A stretch of 32,187 nt of DNA. Source: DAOPXV01 sp035352535 (GTDB taxonomy: Bacteria > Muiribacteriota > UBA9980). Positions 24,564-32,187 of this stretch are shown piece after piece; position 1 is the stretch's first letter; every line of letters begins with the position of its first letter. Where the stretch lies: positions 1 to 32,187 of the forward strand of contig CAZJFS010000036.1 in NCBI GenBank assembly GCA_964545075.1. Reading direction: 5' to 3'. The translations under genes and the position numbers were made by a program. The notes beneath the pieces are model-generated. The model worked only from the letters and a program-made list of their open reading frames with translations. It had not been told where the DNA came from and did not search any database.

Positions 24564-24884
24564 GCAGCCTTGATATCGAGGCTGCGATTACATTTTAATA
24601 ATTAGCGTTCATGCGACGGTTGGCTTTAAAACATGTCGTTTCCGATGAGCTTTTTATTTGTGATCGCCGTTTGAGCCAACGGATGGCGGGTAACTTTGCC
24701 GCTTGTTTTCAGCCGCCAAACTCTATCGCGGAAAGGTTGAAGAGGCGTTGGGAGGGATCGCCGCATAAAACACCCGCCAAGTTTTTTTCGGAGGCGGTTC
24801 GTTGAGCCGGCGTAAAAAATTATGCCCGACTTTAATTATAGCCGAAATGTATTTTTTAAAAATTAAAAAAACTTTGTCAGATTT
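24564..24884 (+). other. Unexplained GC-rich island with promoter-like start
   Basis: A hairpin GCAGCCT/AGGCTGC (24564-24585) overlaps a promoter-like TTGATA (24570-24575)-18-TTTAAT (24594-24599). About 5 bases after the expected start, ATG at 24611 opens a 64-codon frame (to 24805) with no ribosome site. The same stretch has complementary arms GTTGGCT/AGCCAAC and GGCGGGT/ACCCGCC, the latter followed by AAG and seven T (24782-24788). A further hairpin lies near 24811-24830. The block is distinctly more G+C rich than its flanks. It could be a structured RNA, a leaderless small gene or a gene remnant; I cannot decide. Confidence 0.4.
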
Positions 24885-24913
24885 TTGACACAAGCGGATT
24901 TTTTTTGTATAAT
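24885..24913 (+). promoter_or_regulatory. Perfect consensus promoter P1 of the clostripain-like gene
   Basis: TTGACA (24885-24890), exactly 17 bases, TATAAT (24908-24913). The upstream 35 bases are rich in A and T tracts like an UP element. Expected start near 24920. Confidence 0.85.
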
Positions 24914-24990
24914 TGATGTATCTAATTTTTTTTGAATGAATAAAAAACTTCCTTCAAATTTTTTTGAAAAATAAAAAATAAAAAAAGTTC

Positions 24991-25020
24991 TTGACATTCA
25001 GTATATGTTTCTGGTATTAT
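24991..25020 (+). promoter_or_regulatory. Second promoter P2 of the clostripain-like gene
   Basis: TTGACA (24991-24996), 18 bases, TATTAT (25015-25020). Expected start near 25027, an 82-base leader. Confidence 0.75.
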
Positions 25021-25031
25021 CACTCTTTCTT

Positions 25032-25043
25032 GCCCGATCGGGC
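25032..25043. promoter_or_regulatory. Palindrome GCCCGATCGGGC near the P2 start
   Basis: A perfect 12-base palindrome begins about 11 bases after the P2 -10 box, placed like a repressor operator or a 5'-end mRNA hairpin. A second hairpin CGATT/AATCG follows at 25073-25090. Confidence 0.5.
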
Positions 25044-25108
25044 TGTGCGTAGTACGTAGGATCGATTAAAACTTCAATCGTTATTTATAACGAAAGGGAT
25101 TAAATCAA

Positions 25109-26464
25109 ATGAAAAAAGTTTCCATTCTGGTTTCAGTATTAATAGTTCTGGCTCTTGCCACGTCGGTTTTCGCTCAGGATACGAACACAATGAAAAAATG
25201 GACGTTCATGGTTTTCGTCAATGCCGATAACAATCTCGACCGTTTTGGCATTCTCGACATGCAGGAAATGGAAAAAGCCGGACTTTCAAAAGACGTAAAC
25301 ATAGTTACCCAGATCGACCGTTCATCCGGGAAACCCGCCAGAAGATATGAAGTGACCGGCCGTGACGCGGCGGCTACGGCTGACGATTGGGGACTTGTTT
25401 CGAAGAAGATACAGGATCTCGGCGAAGTAGATATGGGCGATTATAAAGAACTTGTAAATTTCGTGAAATGGTCGCATGACAACTATCCCGCTGAAAAATA
25501 TATACTCGTTATATGGAACCACGGCGCCGGCTGGAAAAACAAAGCGGACGCTCCCGTATTCAAGGGCGTTTCATACGACGATCAGTCCGGCCACAACATA
25601 TCGACGAAGGATCTCGGAATGGCTACTGCCGCTATCCAGGGCGTTCTCGGCCAGCAGTTGGACATTCTCGCTTTCGACGCGTGCCTCATGCAGATGATCG
25701 AAGTTTCCTATGAAATTCGTGAAAACGTTAAATACATGGTAGCTTCCGAAGAAACCGAACCCGGCGACGGTTGGGCTTATGACCTCGTTTTGACGCCGCT
25801 CGTTCAGAATTCAGCCATGACGGCCGAAGAATTCGCGAAACTCATTCCCCAGGCATATGCCGCAAGCTACGGCTCAAAAGGAAAGAGCACCACTCAGTCG
25901 GCCGTTGATTGCTCAAAGCTCGATGAAATGGCTAAATCGATAAACAATCTCGCTCTGGCTATAAAAGACGCCTGCGCGGCTGATACGGCCGAAATAAAGG
26001 CTGCGAAAGACGCTCTCGCGGCAACTCAGAAATACGCTTATGCCGATAACATAGACCTCGTTCACTTTACGCAGATGCTCGCTCAGGTGACGAAGAGCGA
26101 AACCGTAAAACAGGCCATAAACGATCTTACGCTTGTTTTCGGAAAAACTGTTATTCAGAACAATATCACCGGCATGTCAACGAAAAATTCGACCGGTATG
26201 GCTATTTATTTTCCGAAATCAAGCTTCAACTCGAAATACGATACGATAAAATTCTCCCAGTTTTCATGGGATGAAATGGTAAAAGCGGTTACCGGCGCTC
26301 AAGCGGTGGCGGAAGCTCCCGCTCCATCAGGCCCTTCAACCACAAGCGGCGGATACACTGGCGGCGGATATAACGATTATCCGGACGTATATCCCGGCGG
26401 CTGGGGCCACAATTTTCCCGGTGGCTTTCACCCGATGCCTCCGATGATGTTGATCGGAAAATAA
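25109..26464 (+). CDS. Clostripain-family (C11) secreted cysteine peptidase
   Basis: A 451-residue secreted peptidase of family C11, whose members usually cleave after Arg or Lys. The signal peptide ends SVFA-Q (residue 22/23). The core begins KKWTFMVFVNADNNLD. Catalytic His138 is in WNHGAGW and Cys192 in FDACLMQMIEVSYE; the SEETEPGDGW segment that follows is also conserved. The catalytic region ends near 400. The last 48 residues are a Gly/Pro/Tyr-rich tail (SGGYTGGGYNDYP..., HPMPPMM) that may anchor or extend from the surface; its role is unknown. ATG at 25109 has AAAGGG about 10 bases upstream. Two strong promoters and a textbook terminator make this a single, probably very highly expressed gene. 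Many codons end in C, unlike the A+T-rich gaps around it. Confidence 0.94.
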   Translation: MKKVSILVSVLIVLALATSVFAQDTNTMKKWTFMVFVNADNNLDRFGILDMQEMEKAGLSKDVNIVTQIDRSSGKPARRYEVTGRDAAATADDWGLVSKKIQDLGEVDMGDYKELVNFVKWSHDNYPAEKYILVIWNHGAGWKNKADAPVFKGVSYDDQSGHNISTKDLGMATAAIQGVLGQQLDILAFDACLMQMIEVSYEIRENVKYMVASEETEPGDGWAYDLVLTPLVQNSAMTAEEFAKLIPQAYAASYGSKGKSTTQSAVDCSKLDEMAKSINNLALAIKDACAADTAEIKAAKDALAATQKYAYADNIDLVHFTQMLAQVTKSETVKQAINDLTLVFGKTVIQNNITGMSTKNSTGMAIYFPKSSFNSKYDTIKFSQFSWDEMVKAVTGAQAVAEAPAPSGPSTTSGGYTGGGYNDYPDVYPGGWGHNFPGGFHPMPPMMLIGK

Positions 26465-26496
26465 TATTTGACTAAGATTTAAGGATAACTTCATAT

Positions 26497-26533
26497 AAAA
26501 AAAGCCGTCCCTGAAATTGGGGCGGTTTTTTTT
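26497..26533 (+). terminator. Rho-independent terminator of the clostripain-like gene
   Basis: CCGTCCC (26505-26511) pairs with GGGGCGG (26519-26525) around a TGAAATT loop, with A-tract/T-tract extension and eight T at 26526-26533. Confidence 0.92.
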
Positions 26534-27056
26534 GAAAAATGACGTTCGGAGCTTTAAGCAGGCGGATTCATTAATTAAACTGCCGTTTATCGGTTATAAT
26601 TCATAAAATTGACGCGAAAAAGCCGGAAATATTCTTTTAACTTTTTCTTAAAATGATGTATAATTATATATTAGTATAACCGCAGAATAAAATATATGCT
26701 GTATGGTTATATACTTGCGGACCTGCATAATACAATTTAGTATGTAAATGAGAATTTTTAATAAAACCGGGATTATATGTCGCATAGAAATTTACGTTTG
26801 TGATCTGTTTTTACGCCACGAAGTTTTTGCGTATTCTGAAATTTACGATCAGAAAAATCGAATAAATATTTTTATGAAATTTCGTTTTTGGTTAATTTTT
26901 TGACTATTTAATTCGAATGTGTTGCTTTTTGTATAAAATTATACATTTTGCCGTTTGGGTTTTAAATTTTTTCCGAATAATTGGTTCGCGATTCGAAGGT
27001 TTCAATCGACGCGCGAATAAAGCTTATATCGGTTCTTTTTAGTCGGGTTTGGCGCG

Positions 27057-27111
27057 GTCACCGGTTTCAAACCGCTGAATTAGTTTAATATAAACAAAAT
27101 AATCCGGTGAC
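27057..27111 (+). other. Mutually exclusive stems, possible RNA switch
   Basis: GTCACCGG (27057-27064) is complementary to CCGGTGAC (27104-27111). The overlapping palindrome CGGTTT-C-AAACCG (27062-27074) uses part of the first arm, so the two stems compete. Confidence 0.4.
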
Positions 27112-27217
27112 TGGTACGATATATGCTCTAAAAAAGATGGAATTTTTGTTCTTTCTCAAAATCGACCTATATATTTCATCAGTTATTTGCCGATAAGTAT
27201 TTAAAATATACTCACAG

Positions 27218-27234
27218 GCCGGGTCATGTCCGGC
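27218..27234 (+). other. Leader hairpin GCCGG-loop-CCGGC
   Basis: Five perfect base pairs around a seven-base loop, about 40 bases before the ATG at 27276. No T-run follows. Confidence 0.4.
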
Positions 27235-27275
27235 ATATATTTAGTGATTAAATTTTAAGATATTAGGAGTACAAA

Positions 27276-28238
27276 ATGCTGATGAGATCGGGTTATAAAC
27301 CATTTTTACTGTTTCTAATTGGCGCGATTTTATTGTGCTTTATGGCGGATTTATCTCCGGCTTACGGCCAGGAGGAACTGCCCAGGGTAAAAAAAGCGAA
27401 AGCCAAGAAGAAGAAGAAGGAAGTCTCCACCGCGGACATTCTCGGTTCCGCTGGAAGCGATCAGGGATCCATCGACAGTATCGAGACCATGGTTGGAAAA
27501 CTTGGCTATGATTATGTCGCCGGAACGGAAGGCGTCAATATCAAGACTCCTAAACCAAAACCTAAAAAACCATATGTTGGAGACTACACCGGAAATACTC
27601 TCATGGCTTCGAACGGTCTTATAGAGATTGGCGCGCCGCAGACGACGCCGCGCGGAAAATTTCAGGTCGGAGCGCAGTACCTTCACAGAAGGATACAGAG
27701 CAGCCCCGATCTTCAGCTTAACGCGAGGGTAATGTTCCAAACCCTGACTTTCGGTATTCTGAAAAATGCGGAGGTCGGCTTCGGTTCTTCAGGATATTAT
27801 AAATCATCAAACAATACGACATTTCTTACCGGTAAATTAAGGCTCACGAATCCGGAAACTTCGAAGCTGCAGGCTTCTTTCGGTTTTCAGTCAATAGATT
27901 TCGGCACCACCGGCGTTTCAAACCTGACCAATTATTTCGGGTTGTTTTCTTTTGATGTGCACGGATCTAAAATTTATTTTCAGTTGATGAACGACGGTGT
28001 AAACAATTTCAGCAACGTTACCGTCAGAGGCGGCCTTATAATACAGATGAAGGAGCTGACCTCTCAGCCTTCCAGCCTTATAGTGGAGGTTATTCAGGAC
28101 GCGAACAATAATTTTTCGAAATATAATTTCGGCATTCGCACCGCCGTCGCTGAAAACGCTCTTTTCGACCTTTTCCTAATGAAAGATATAAATATAAACG
28201 AACTTTCACCGGCTGTCGGGTTGAACCTTAAATTCTAA
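27276..28238 (+). CDS. Putative outer membrane beta-barrel protein
   Basis: A 320-residue exported protein. A signal peptide (hydrophobic 9-24, ending near AYG-Q) is followed by a periplasmic-type stretch of about 75 residues with a lysine run (KKAKAKKKKK, about 39-48) and a Pro-Lys segment (PKPKPKKP). From about 107, GLIEIGAPQTTPRGKFQVGAQY resembles the 'GLI-IPTA-L--G-f-lG--Y' start of several outer-membrane barrel families. Alternating hydrophobic strands continue to a terminal NLKF, with Phe last as in barrel proteins. ATG at 27276 has GGAG 7 bases upstream. The giant lipoprotein starts 28 bases after its stop, so the two are probably co-transcribed. The barrel could anchor or export that partner; this is inference. 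No named family is assigned. Confidence 0.82.
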   Translation: MLMRSGYKPFLLFLIGAILLCFMADLSPAYGQEELPRVKKAKAKKKKKEVSTADILGSAGSDQGSIDSIETMVGKLGYDYVAGTEGVNIKTPKPKPKKPYVGDYTGNTLMASNGLIEIGAPQTTPRGKFQVGAQYLHRRIQSSPDLQLNARVMFQTLTFGILKNAEVGFGSSGYYKSSNNTTFLTGKLRLTNPETSKLQASFGFQSIDFGTTGVSNLTNYFGLFSFDVHGSKIYFQLMNDGVNNFSNVTVRGGLIIQMKELTSQPSSLIVEVIQDANNNFSKYNFGIRTAVAENALFDLFLMKDININELSPAVGLNLKF

Positions 28239-28266
28239 TTGCATGTTTGGGATGGAGGATTTTCTG

Positions 28267-31200
28267 ATGAAAAAGTATAAAAAAATATTTAAAATCTTAG
28301 AGCCGCTCAAAAAATATATGGTGGCTTCGGTTCTTTTCTTCGTGCTTCTAATGTTGAATAACTGCGGTGGCGGCGGCGGATCGGGAAGCACGTCGGTGCT
28401 CGATCTTATGTCGGCTAACGATATAGAAGTGACGACATTGAACAACGAGACCGGCATGATAATCGGCAACGTCTTCCTTTCCATCGCCGAGGTGGATAAG
28501 CCCACTACGATAATAAAAAGCGCCAGCACGGGCGATTCCGGCATTTACGTTTTCTCGAAATTCAAGCTCGGCTCCTATGTTATAAAAGCGTCTAAATCCG
28601 GTTACGAAGAATCGACCGCCAGCGCCATAGTGACGAACGGGCCCCTCAAGCTGACGATAAGGCTTACGCCTTCGTTTCCGCCCGATTCCATTTCAGGCAA
28701 GGTCATAAGAAGCGACACGCAGGCAGGCGTTTCAGACGTTACCGTGGAGATCAAGGATTCTTCTCCGATAATAAAAGGCATTACGACCAGCGACGGTTCC
28801 TACGTTCTTAAAAGCGTTCTCGCGACCGGCAATAACGCGCCTTATGTCCTCAAAGCCTCTAAAACCGGCTTTAAATCCGAGGAAAAGAGCGGAGTTATAA
28901 AGCTTCCTAACGTCGCGCTCAAGAATGTAGATATAACGCTTCAAAGCTCCGGCTCGACTGAAAACCTTCTTCCGGGAAAGATCATCGGCGTCGTTAAAAG
29001 CAAATCTTCCAATGAACCGATCGGCCAGGTTGACGTCAAGCTTCAGGGATCGGATCTTCCAGTCAGCTCAAGCGATATAAATACAGGCTATTACAGCATA
29101 GACAACGTTCCGGCCGGCAAGGATTTCATACTGACAGCGGTTGAAAACACTCAGGTGAAAAAATTCAAGGCTTATTCGGTGCAGTTTCCGGCTTTGACCG
29201 AATCCGGAAAAATTATCACTATGGATATTCTTATGGAGCCGGTGGATCCAGTAGCTCCAACGGTTTTTGCGAACGTCGTCGGAACCGTCGTTGACTCGGT
29301 TACGAAAACGGCCATCTCGGGGGTCAGCGTTGAGCTTCTCGGGACTTCACTCTACGATATAACTAAAGCCAACGGTTCGTTCAATGTTACGAAGATAACT
29401 CCGGACACTGAATATATAATTTTATTCTCTAAAGCCGGGTACACGAGCAAGACCCAGAGGCAGCAATTCACCGCGTCCTCCCCGGTCGTCAATCTCGATC
29501 CGGCGATCGAACTCGCTTCCAACGCGTCGGCGCAAAACTATGGTTCGGTAATCGGCGTCGTAAAGGACGCTGACACGTCCGTAGAGGTTCCGGGCGCGGT
29601 GATAGAGCTGCTCGTGCCGGACACCAATTCCGTTAGTTTTACAAGAGTTTCGACTACCGCGTCGTCGCGAGGCGAATTCGTGTTTACGAACGTGTTCGTC
29701 CCGACGAGTAAAATGACGGCGGGCCAGGATATGACCATGATAATCAGCAGGAGCGATTACGTGAGCCTTACCCAGACGATCAACGTTAAAGGTTCGAGCG
29801 TGAACACTATTGACGATTCGAAAACCAGGATAACCAAGCTTAAAGGCTATATACGCGGCAAGATCGTCAATGCCGACACAAACCTTCCAATTTCGGGGGC
29901 GCAGGTCGCGCTCACTAATTTTACTTATACGGGCATAACGAACCCGTTTACTTCATTGGCGGGCACCGGCGAGTTCACTTTCTTGAATATTCCTATCGGG
30001 ACATATACCATTCAGGTCGCTGCGTCGGGATACGCCACCACTTTCAAGAACGGCATAACTCTTACATATAATGGCCAGACGGTAGGGCCCTTCGATATCC
30101 AGTTGAAAAAAGACTACGGGACCTTAGCCGGCTACATATATATAGAAACTAACGGTTCCACCGGTTTTCAATCTGGCGCCGGCGGAGATACGCCTCTTTC
30201 GGGGATAACCGTTTCGGCCGCGGCGAGCCTGGCTCAGACGGGCGGAGAAGGCGGCGGCGGAACGTCGTCGACCACGACTCTCGCGACCGACGTCACCAAG
30301 AACGATGGTTCCTATAGTCTTACGAATCTTCCGCTTTCGTCTATAAAGATCACCGCGAATCCGCTGGTGGCCGGCGTTACGTCAAGGTATAACTCATATT
30401 CGGCCGACTATACCGTCGTTAAAGGATATCAGAATCTGAATATCGATCTGGCCCAATCGGCCGGTACCGTTTCAGGCATCGTTTTCGAAGACGTTAACCG
30501 CAATGGCACGTTCGACAACGAACCGCTTATCGATAACGCGGCGGTCAGCGTTGCGCAGAACGGCTCGACCATTTCCGCCACTACCGACGGCCTCGGATAT
30601 TTCCTTCTCGATAAAGTCGACGTCAGCAACGACTCGAACCTTCTGATAAAGGTAGTTAAATCAGGTTATAATGACAGCTCGAAATCGGTTCCGATATTAA
30701 AAAATAGCAATGCGTCTAACGTTTATATAGGTTTATATAAGCCGAAGGGTAAGATAGCGGGACGCGTAGTGGACGCAATTTCCAAGAGCGGAATCGCGAA
30801 TGTAATAGTCAAAGTGCAAGGTTCCTCGAGCTATACCGCCACGACCGACAATACTGGCGGCTATACTCTGGACAGCATTCCTGCCAAATCGGCCGACCTG
30901 ACTACATACACGCTTATCGCCGACGCATCGGCGCTTGGATACGCGGTCGTTCCGATGACCGCCGACGCTCCCGCCGAAGGCGCGCAGGTCAACGCCGACG
31001 TCATCGAACTTTCAAAAGACGCTAAAACCGTCTCCGGAAAGATCATCGACTCGGTTACCAAGATTGGCGTCAAGGGAATAAGCGTCCAGTTACAGGCCAT
31101 GGGGGTCTCGAGCGTAACGGATACGTTCGGCGTATATCTTTTGAGCGGCGTTCCGGTGAGTTCGACCGGATCTTACACGTTAAATATCGCCGATACCGAT

Positions 31201-32187
31201 CCCTATTTTATAAATAATAATCCGCGCTATAAGAATCTTTCGAACGTTAGCGTTTCGGTCAACACGAACCTTAAATTACAGGATATCGAAGTGACGCCTA
31301 ACCTTGGAAAGGTCAAGGGCGTAATCTATGATTCGATAAGCGGTTTGCCTTTGAACTACAGTTTCTTTGCTGATCCTGTTTGGGCCCAGGTCTCAGGTGG
31401 CGGCCTTTCTGTTCCCGTGTCCGTGAATCCGGGAACCACCAGCGGTGATTTTTCCATCGATAATATTCCGGCTGGAAGTTACGTGCTTAAAATCTATCAT
31501 GCGGTGACCGGCGTGGGCGCTACCGCAAATACATTGTTGTTTAATGATATAAGTTTTAACGTCTTGGTCAGTTCCGGGCAGACTACCGACTTGGGTGTTG
31601 TTTACATTACAATGCAAACAACCAGTCAAAATGGATATGTTAATGATAAATATGTGAGTGATTACATTGCGGCTCATGCCGGTACCGCCGTTACCGAATA
31701 TAATATACCAAATGCAGTTATTTCAGTAACAAACAGAGAAATGCCCAAAACATATACTTTTACTGCCGATTCTTCTGGTTTTTATAGATATTTGGTTCCT
31801 ATTTCATTAAGGGCGGAATGGCTAATTACTTCTAATAATTATGAGTCGAGTTCGCTGCAACATTATTATAACGAATTAGGTGGAACTACCCCAGAGTTTG
31901 CTGTTAACAAAATAGCGCGAATACCCATAACCGAGAATAATACTGTGAGTTTAAATCCCAAAAAAGGCGTAATTACCGGAACTCTTTATCTCGATTCCAA
32001 TAACAACGGATGTTTTGATGGCGGCGACTCGATTAAAATAAAAGACGCCAATTCTAAATACATGAGCGGTACTTTCACTCTGACGACCAATTACAGGGGC
32101 GTTCCTATCACTTCGACGTTAGGCGTCGGAGCAAGCCTTGGCCCCTCAGATTTCAGCGTGAGCGTTCCCGCCGGCGATTATTACATC
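28267..32187 (+). CDS. Giant carboxypeptidase-regulatory-like repeat lipoprotein, C-terminus beyond window
   Basis: An open frame of 1307 codons starts with ATG at 28267 (GGAG site 9-12 bases upstream) and leaves the window without a stop. The signal sequence (hydrophobic about 18-31) ends MLNNC at Cys33, then a Gly/Ser linker, consistent with a lipoprotein although Asn at -1 is unusual. The rest is at least twelve tandem beta-sandwich repeats of about 80-110 residues like carboxypeptidase regulatory/CnaB domains. Each starts with a 'G-V-G-V-D---t--PI-GV-V-L' strand, followed by 'T-a-G-Y-l--iP-G-Y-l---a-GY'. The eighth repeat (GIVFEDVNRNGTFDNEP) and the thirteenth (LYLDSNNNGCFDGGD) resemble SdrD B-type calcium-binding repeats. 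It probably forms a long surface fibre or adhesin. It follows the barrel gene in one unit. Confidence 0.88.
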   Translation, partial: MKKYKKIFKILEPLKKYMVASVLFFVLLMLNNCGGGGGSGSTSVLDLMSANDIEVTTLNNETGMIIGNVFLSIAEVDKPTTIIKSASTGDSGIYVFSKFKLGSYVIKASKSGYEESTASAIVTNGPLKLTIRLTPSFPPDSISGKVIRSDTQAGVSDVTVEIKDSSPIIKGITTSDGSYVLKSVLATGNNAPYVLKASKTGFKSEEKSGVIKLPNVALKNVDITLQSSGSTENLLPGKIIGVVKSKSSNEPIGQVDVKLQGSDLPVSSSDINTGYYSIDNVPAGKDFILTAVENTQVKKFKAYSVQFPALTESGKIITMDILMEPVDPVAPTVFANVVGTVVDSVTKTAISGVSVELLGTSLYDITKANGSFNVTKITPDTEYIILFSKAGYTSKTQRQQFTASSPVVNLDPAIELASNASAQNYGSVIGVVKDADTSVEVPGAVIELLVPDTNSVSFTRVSTTASSRGEFVFTNVFVPTSKMTAGQDMTMIISRSDYVSLTQTINVKGSSVNTIDDSKTRITKLKGYIRGKIVNADTNLPISGAQVALTNFTYTGITNPFTSLAGTGEFTFLNIPIGTYTIQVAASGYATTFKNGITLTYNGQTVGPFDIQLKKDYGTLAGYIYIETNGSTGFQSGAGGDTPLSGITVSAAASLAQTGGEGGGGTSSTTTLATDVTKNDGSYSLTNLPLSSIKITANPLVAGVTSRYNSYSADYTVVKGYQNLNIDLAQSAGTVSGIVFEDVNRNGTFDNEPLIDNAAVSVAQNGSTISATTDGLGYFLLDKVDVSNDSNLLIKVVKSGYNDSSKSVPILKNSNASNVYIGLYKPKGKIAGRVVDAISKSGIANVIVKVQGSSSYTATTDNTGGYTLDSIPAKSADLTTYTLIADASALGYAVVPMTADAPAEGAQVNADVIELSKDAKTVSGKIIDSVTKIGVKGISVQLQAMGVSSVTDTFGVYLLSGVPVSSTGSYTLNIADTDPYFINNNPRYKNLSNVSVSVNTNLKLQDIEVTPNLGKVKGVIYDSISGLPLNYSFFADPVWAQVSGGGLSVPVSVNPGTTSGDFSIDNIPAGSYVLKIYHAVTGVGATANTLLFNDISFNVLVSSGQTTDLGVVYITMQTTSQNGYVNDKYVSDYIAAHAGTAVTEYNIPNAVISVTNREMPKTYTFTADSSGFYRYLVPISLRAEWLITSNNYESSSLQHYYNELGGTTPEFAVNKIARIPITENNTVSLNPKKGVITGTLYLDSNNNGCFDGGDSIKIKDANSKYMSGTFTLTTNYRGVPITSTLGVGASLGPSDFSVSVPAGDYYI

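Larger units (their letters stand above)
26534..27275 (+). other. Long A+T-rich intergenic region before the outer membrane protein
   Basis: About 740 bases without a credible gene on either strand. Visible are an imperfect inverted repeat ATAACC/GGTTAT near 26680-26710, several weak -10-like TATAAA/TATAAT strings without convincing -35 boxes, the competing stems at 27057-27111 and a leader hairpin at 27218-27234. The length and structure suggest a regulatory leader or an RNA for the downstream two-gene unit. No tRNA is present. Confidence 0.5.

Noticed and set aside
24936..24974. 12-codon mini frame between the two clostripain promoters
   Set aside because: No ribosome site and within an A/T-tract region; likely chance.
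27050..27085. tRNA-like GGTTTCAAACC arm
   Set aside because: No acceptor, D or anticodon arms of correct spacing surround it; it is part of a palindrome.

Overview
The window comes from a diderm (outer-membrane) bacterium. It encodes an Omp85/BamA-type barrel, two other proteins ending in an outer-membrane style terminal Phe, and several lipoprotein-like precursors. Coding DNA is moderately G+C rich and gaps are A+T rich. TTG and GTG starts are common, and many promoters look like TTGACA-17-TAAAAT. The aroA-cmk-plsC order resembles Clostridia-type genomes, but the envelope genes exclude an ordinary monoderm. I cannot name the phylum; an uncultivated diderm lineage is plausible but is inference. 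No tRNA, rRNA, CRISPR array, transposase or phage gene was found.

Left third (1-8140, all minus strand). A housekeeping operon runs right to left: ruvX, a TrhP-like U32 protein, a small DUF4911-like protein, aroA, cmk, plsC and a long RlhA-like U32 protein, with overlapping or nearly touching genes. A near-consensus promoter sits so close to ruvX that its mRNA is probably leaderless. Both U32 proteins keep the four cysteines of the RNA-hydroxylating U32 enzymes. Those enzymes depend on prephenate in E. coli, so sharing an operon with aroA is suggestive. A lipoprotein gene leaves the window at base 1.

Middle (8141-14838). This part holds an ArsP-type permease, a small HTH regulator paired with a DUF2975 membrane protein, an Omp85 barrel protein with three POTRA domains, a 53-residue small gene with its own terminator, and a DUF362 double [4Fe-4S] protein with a structured leader.

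Right half (14839-32187). This is an envelope and secreted-protein region: an Ig-like/propeller lipoprotein diverging from a 1060-residue PD40 propeller lipoprotein; an orphan soluble histidine kinase with a Cys-rich PAS; a HELTH metallopeptidase fused through a propeller to an outer-membrane barrel; a clostripain-family protease behind two very strong promoters; and an outer-membrane protein followed by a giant repeat lipoprotein that leaves the window. The likeliest undescribed biology is the peptidase-propeller-barrel fusion, the barrel/giant-lipoprotein pair, the unexplained GC-rich island at 24606-24835, and the 53-residue gene. Two real genes (1-676 and 28267-32187) are open at the window edges.
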